From CAWEHU01 sp963808965 (GTDB taxonomy: Bacteria; Pseudomonadota; Alphaproteobacteria; Acetobacterales; Acetobacteraceae), in the NCBI GenBank assembly GCA_963808965.1, contig CAWEHU010000029.1, forward strand, positions 248,001 through 312,000: a stretch of 64,000 nt of DNA, in the 5' to 3' direction. The position numbers and the translations under genes are program-made. Positions 60,934 to 64,000 of the stretch are shown piece after piece. The notes beneath the pieces are model-generated. The model did not search any database. It saw only the letters and a list, made by a program, of their open reading frames with translations, and had not been told where the DNA came from. Within the stretch, counting starts at the first letter, position 1. Each line of letters opens with the position of its first letter.

Positions 60934-62664
60934 TTACACGGAAACCAAGCCAAGCTCCGCGGTCCAGCCCGCGGCGGCCATGTCCCGCTCGATCCGGTGC
61001 AACAGGCGGCATGCGACCGGATCTCCCCGGCCGCGCAGGCGAGCGAGGTGGGACGGCAGGGCGCTCGCGGCGAGACCCGCTTCGACCAACACATTCTCCG
61101 ACACAACGGCTTCGCAGCCCAGGTCCTTGCTCAAATCCTGCAAGCGGGAGGTTACGTTGAGCGGATCGCCGATGGCGGTGAACGTGACGTGGTCCTGGAA
61201 CCCGATCTCGCCGACAACAGCCCGGCCACAATGCAACCCCATGCCGAATCGGATCGGGCCGTCCAACTGATCGCGCAGAACCCCGTTCAGCCAACGGACA
61301 TTCCGCGCGATACCCTGCAACGCGGCCAGCCCCTGACGGCAGGCAACCCGCCCGTTCGTGTCGAGGCCGAAAATCGCGAGCACGCCATCGCCCAGGAACT
61401 GGTTCGGCAAGCCGCCCGCCTGAACCAATCCCGAGGACACGGCGCTGATGAACCGGCCGAGCACGAAAACACTGTCGTACGGCAGTCGGGTAGCGGCAAG
61501 GGTTGTCGAGTCCCGCATATCGACGATCAGGAAAACGACAAAGCGTTCTTCCGACACGACCCGGCGCTGTCGCCGATGCAGGAAGGCAAGTTGGGCATTG
61601 GCGGGCACCAGAAGAAAAACGGCGATGTCGTGCGTCGGACGCAACTGACAAGCAAGACGAACAGTCGAAGGATTGGCGCCCAGCTGCGCAAGTACCCGTT
61701 GCTCGCTTTCTTCCGGCGGCGGCAAAGGGCCGCCTCCGAGGACACGCACCCGGCAGAGCGAGCACCGCCCGCGTCCCCCGCACAAGCCGGCGTGGGGTAT
61801 GCCGGCAAGGCGGCTCGCCTCCAACACCGTGAACCCCAACGGGATCCATTGCTGTCGCCCATCCGGGTAGGTGACGCGAACTCGTCCCTTGTACCGGTCG
61901 TGCAGCGAGCGAACAAGTCGCGCGATCAGGATCAGCACGAGCGCGGTTCCATCGAACAGCAGGAAGGCGTTGCGGAGATTGGCGAGCCACAAATTCTCGA
62001 CCGGCGTGCCGGTGATCGCCGGTGCGGTCGCCGCGGCCCGCCACGCCGGATCGCGAGCGAGTGCCACGACCTCGCGCCCGCCCTGCAAGTAACCGAGCAG
62101 GGCAAGCGTCGGCACGAGCACGGCGGCCGCCAGCAGCCAGCTTCGGCAGCGGTCGAACCAGGGCTTGAGCCGGAGCCAGAAATACAATCCGAGACAGCCG
62201 TGGGTCCAGGCGACGATCAGAAGCGTGAGCTGAATGCGCCCGAACCCCGGAGACGCGATCCAGAAGGAATACAGCACCTGCGCGTACCCCTTGTTGAGCC
62301 CGAACTGCGCGAAGGCGACACGCGTCCCAGCCAAGTGATTGGCCAAGAGTGGCGGCACGCAGAGACCGAGCAGCAGTTGCGCGAACTCGGCGGGGGTCCA
62401 GTGCAGCCGCCGGGAATACAGGGCGGACAGTCCCAGAATGAAATGCAACGTCAGCGCCGTGTAGAGCGCGAAGGTGCCGATCACACCCTGCCAGATGAAC
62501 TTGTGCACGAGCAGGCCGCGCTCCATCCACCCCAAAGAAATGTTGCCCAAGGAGTGGTTCAGCAGATGGAGCGAGACGTAGGTGAAGAGCACGAGACCGC
62601 TGCACAGGCGCACGGCACGCGCGTCCGGGAGCCGTATCGTGCGCCAGCGTTTCCCGGCGATCAT
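60934..62664 (-). CDS. Membrane adenylate cyclase with cytochrome-like helices and [2Fe-2S] ferredoxin domain (CyaC type)
   Basis: A 576-residue protein. Residues 1-265 hold about six helices like a succinate dehydrogenase cytochrome b (VSLHLLNHSLGNISLG, YTALTLHFILGL, VAWTHGCLGLYFWL) with several His that could bind heme. Residues about 280-370 form a ferredoxin domain with C-x5-C-x2-C (GLCGGRGRCSLCRV) and a fourth Cys in RLACQLRP. The end is a class III cyclase: FLIVDMRDST and FLGDGVLAIFG give the metal Asp pair, and TAIGDPLNVTSRLQ the base and transition-state part. It is coupled to the CRP gene by ATGA. A redox-controlled cyclase is likely; CyaC of Sinorhizobium is a heme-bearing relative. 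Confidence 0.86.
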   Translation of the reverse strand: MIAGKRWRTIRLPDARAVRLCSGLVLFTYVSLHLLNHSLGNISLGWMERGLLVHKFIWQGVIGTFALYTALTLHFILGLSALYSRRLHWTPAEFAQLLLGLCVPPLLANHLAGTRVAFAQFGLNKGYAQVLYSFWIASPGFGRIQLTLLIVAWTHGCLGLYFWLRLKPWFDRCRSWLLAAAVLVPTLALLGYLQGGREVVALARDPAWRAAATAPAITGTPVENLWLANLRNAFLLFDGTALVLILIARLVRSLHDRYKGRVRVTYPDGRQQWIPLGFTVLEASRLAGIPHAGLCGGRGRCSLCRVRVLGGGPLPPPEESEQRVLAQLGANPSTVRLACQLRPTHDIAVFLLVPANAQLAFLHRRQRRVVSEERFVVFLIVDMRDSTTLAATRLPYDSVFVLGRFISAVSSGLVQAGGLPNQFLGDGVLAIFGLDTNGRVACRQGLAALQGIARNVRWLNGVLRDQLDGPIRFGMGLHCGRAVVGEIGFQDHVTFTAIGDPLNVTSRLQDLSKDLGCEAVVSENVLVEAGLAASALPSHLARLRGRGDPVACRLLHRIERDMAAAGWTAELGLVSV

Positions 62665-63380
62665 GGCGACGCATCGGCCAGCGCATCCGGCCTGCGGATG
62701 ACCAGATAGCCGTTTTCCGTCGCGACGACGCCATCCTGTTCCCAGAGCCGAAGCTGCCGGTTCACCTTCTCGCGCGAACCCGCGATCAACGTGCTCAGGT
62801 CTTTCTGCGAAAGCTTGAGGTCGATGCGAAAGCCACCGCCCACGCGCGTCCCGAAATTCTGCCCGAGCCGGAGCAGCAGCCGTCCGAGCCGGGCGGATAG
62901 GTCCAGGGTGGCGATCTCCTCCACGGACAGGTTCGAGCGGCGGAGCCGGGCGCACAAGACCTCGATCAGCCGCAGGCAGAGATTGGCGTTCCCCTGAAGC
63001 AGCGGCAGGAAGTGGCTGCGCTGGATCGTGAGGACGACGCACTCGTCGACCGCGCATACATCCGCGCTGCGGGTGCCGCCATCGAGCAGGGCCATCTCGC
63101 CCACCACTTCGCCCGGGCCGAGCACGCCCAGCGAGACTTCCTGCCCTTCCGGCGACAGCACGCTGATCCGCACGCGCCCCTGCAAAACCACCAACATTCC
63201 CGAGCCTTGGTCGCCCCGGCGGAAAATTACCGCGTTGCGCGGAAATCGCTGGGTGAGCGATCGGGTCAGCACCGCCTCCTGCTCATCTTGTGTGAGCACA
63301 CGAAAGAACTCGGTGGCTCGCAGAGCCTCCCGTTTCGCAAGCAAGTCGGCTGCCGGTGACTGTCGGACTGGCATTCGCAT
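62661..63380 (-). CDS. Crp/Fnr-family regulator with cAMP-type binding pocket
   Basis: A 239-residue protein. The cyclic-nucleotide domain has GMLVVLQGRVRISVLSPEGQ and GEVVGEMALLDGGTRSADV, whose Glu and Arg-Ser are the cAMP phosphate-cassette residues of CRP. There is no Fnr cysteine cluster. The helix-turn-helix is LSQKDLSTLIAGSREKVNRQ. ATG 63380 and ATG 63374 are both possible; GAGGG is 6 bases before the second. The adenylate cyclase gene follows with a 4-base overlap, so this is a cAMP maker-receptor pair. The perfect CRP site at 43333 is a candidate target. Confidence 0.92.
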   Translation of the reverse strand: MRMPVRQSPAADLLAKREALRATEFFRVLTQDEQEAVLTRSLTQRFPRNAVIFRRGDQGSGMLVVLQGRVRISVLSPEGQEVSLGVLGPGEVVGEMALLDGGTRSADVCAVDECVVLTIQRSHFLPLLQGNANLCLRLIEVLCARLRRSNLSVEEIATLDLSARLGRLLLRLGQNFGTRVGGGFRIDLKLSQKDLSTLIAGSREKVNRQLRLWEQDGVVATENGYLVIRRPDALADASP

Positions 63381-63559
63381 CCCTCGGGCGGCGCCGGGAC
63401 GGGCACCACACGCTGTACCGGCCGCAGTTCTCCGTCCAGAGTCGATTTACCCCGAAAACCGCAGACCGCCTTTGGAACCGATCTCGCCGCAAATCTGTTC
63501 CCTCGCGAGAAACAGGAACCGGTCCGCTCCCGGCGCCGGTATCGCGAAGGAGAGCGCGG

Positions 63560-63904
63560 ATGCGTTACATGACGGTAATGACCTGGGCAGGCTTGGCGAT
63601 CGGTTTTGCCTCGGGGCTGCCGGCAGTCGCGCAACAGACGCATACTGGGGCGCCTGCTGCACCGTTGACGAACAGGCCGGAAAACGGCGGCACCACCACC
63701 CAGAGCGGTGTGGGGTCGGCCACCCAGGGCGGCATGAACGCCCTCAGCCAATCCGGCTCAGGATCGAGCGGCGCCAACATGGGAACCGGCATGGGTCCCG
63801 GCGTATCCTCGCCGGCCAGCAACACGGGCGCGACCCAGCCTCCGCCGAATGGCTCGGCGGGCACGGCAGGCGGGGCCAACGCAGGCAAGCCGGCAGCGCA
63901 TTGA
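63560..63904 (+). CDS. Secreted Gly/Ser/Thr-rich low-complexity protein
   Basis: A 114-residue protein. AAGGAGA 7 bases before ATG 63560 supports the start. A leader (MTWAGLAIGFASGLPAVAQ) is followed by disordered sequence of Gly, Ser, Thr, Asn and Pro (GMNALSQSGSGSSGANMGTG). It has no cysteine and no known domain. It is divergent from the CRP operon, with about 180 bases between. It may be a surface-associated protein; function unknown. Confidence 0.6.
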   Translation: MRYMTVMTWAGLAIGFASGLPAVAQQTHTGAPAAPLTNRPENGGTTTQSGVGSATQGGMNALSQSGSGSSGANMGTGMGPGVSSPASNTGATQPPPNGSAGTAGGANAGKPAAH

Positions 63905-63911
63905 AGCAGCA

Positions 63912-64000
63912 CTATCGCGCGGAGGCGCCGATCACCTCCTTCCGCCAACGCTGGGTCCATGCCTCGCTCAGCCGCGCCATCTCCCGCCAGTCCACCGGAA
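63912..64000 (-). CDS. C-terminal end of an unidentified protein
   Basis: A frame entering from the right edge ends at TAG 63912-63914 and reads VDWREMARLSEAWTQRWRKE then VIGASAR. It is helical and charged like a real protein end; the two other frames are poorer (one has an early stop). Too short to name. Confidence 0.4.
   Translation of the reverse strand, partial: PVDWREMARLSEAWTQRWRKEVIGASAR

Noticed and set aside
60430..62709. Plus-strand 759-residue open frame
   Set aside because: It lies opposite otnK and the adenylate cyclase, both with clear motifs; its composition is that of high-GC antisense.

Overview
The window is about 64 kb of very GC-rich DNA that looks alphaproteobacterial, most likely Rhodospirillales/Acetobacterales. 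The best evidence is the minus-strand block dusB-ntrB-ntrC-ntrY-ntrX-(D-amino-acid aminotransferase)-(HAD phosphatase)-hfq-hflX, with a bifunctional ispDF gene reading away from dusB. A phasin, a PEP-CTERM protein and an AcpXL-type lipid A very-long-chain acyl operon fit that placement. The placement comes from gene order and protein resemblance only. No rRNA or tRNA gene was recognised.

Layout. 1-9 kb is a damaged accessory region. It holds a LysR tail, a peroxiredoxin, a cytochrome b561/molybdopterin oxidoreductase pair, an ExeA-like ATPase with a membrane anchor, and a STAND NTPase-TPR gene followed by a small protein that carries the same Gly/Asn-rich motif as the NTPase N-terminus. It ends with a broken class I aminotransferase. 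At least ten frameshifts and one in-frame stop fall here. 9-26 kb is intact core genome: a gamma-glutamyltransferase-like lipoprotein, a DsbA-like protein, a flavin reductase, a phasin, the hfq/ntr/dusB block, ispDF and a PEP-CTERM protein.

26-33 kb is the XL operon: acpXL, fabZ, a ketosynthase without its catalytic Cys, a complete ketosynthase, a ketoreductase, an alcohol-dehydrogenase-like protein and an LpxL-type acyltransferase. Together these would build and attach a very long acyl chain to lipid A. 33-40 kb has small secreted low-complexity proteins, a glycosyltransferase, a halogenase-like flavoprotein, a methyltransferase and an MlaC-like protein. 40-43 kb has nicotinamidase, GDP-D-rhamnose synthesis genes (gmd, rmd), a MarR regulator and a 29-residue membrane peptide behind a perfect CRP-type palindrome.

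43-50 kb encodes an NAD-type formate dehydrogenase (FdsA and a NuoE-NuoF fusion), with mobB and moeA divergent to it; mobA lies at 56 kb. These cofactor genes would supply the formate dehydrogenase and the oxidoreductase at 1.7 kb. 50-54 kb is a phosphate group: inorganic pyrophosphatase, a duplicated DUF6328 membrane protein, a DUF47 protein and a Pit transporter. 58-61 kb is an otnK-otnC-otnI four-carbon acid sugar set. 61-63.4 kb is a two-gene operon of a CRP-like regulator and a membrane adenylate cyclase with a ferredoxin-like domain; the palindrome at 43.3 kb is a plausible target.

Several accessory genes have single-base frameshifts, some in homopolymers. Sequencing indels cannot be excluded, but the lesions cluster strongly in 2.3-9 kb while 9-34 kb is clean.
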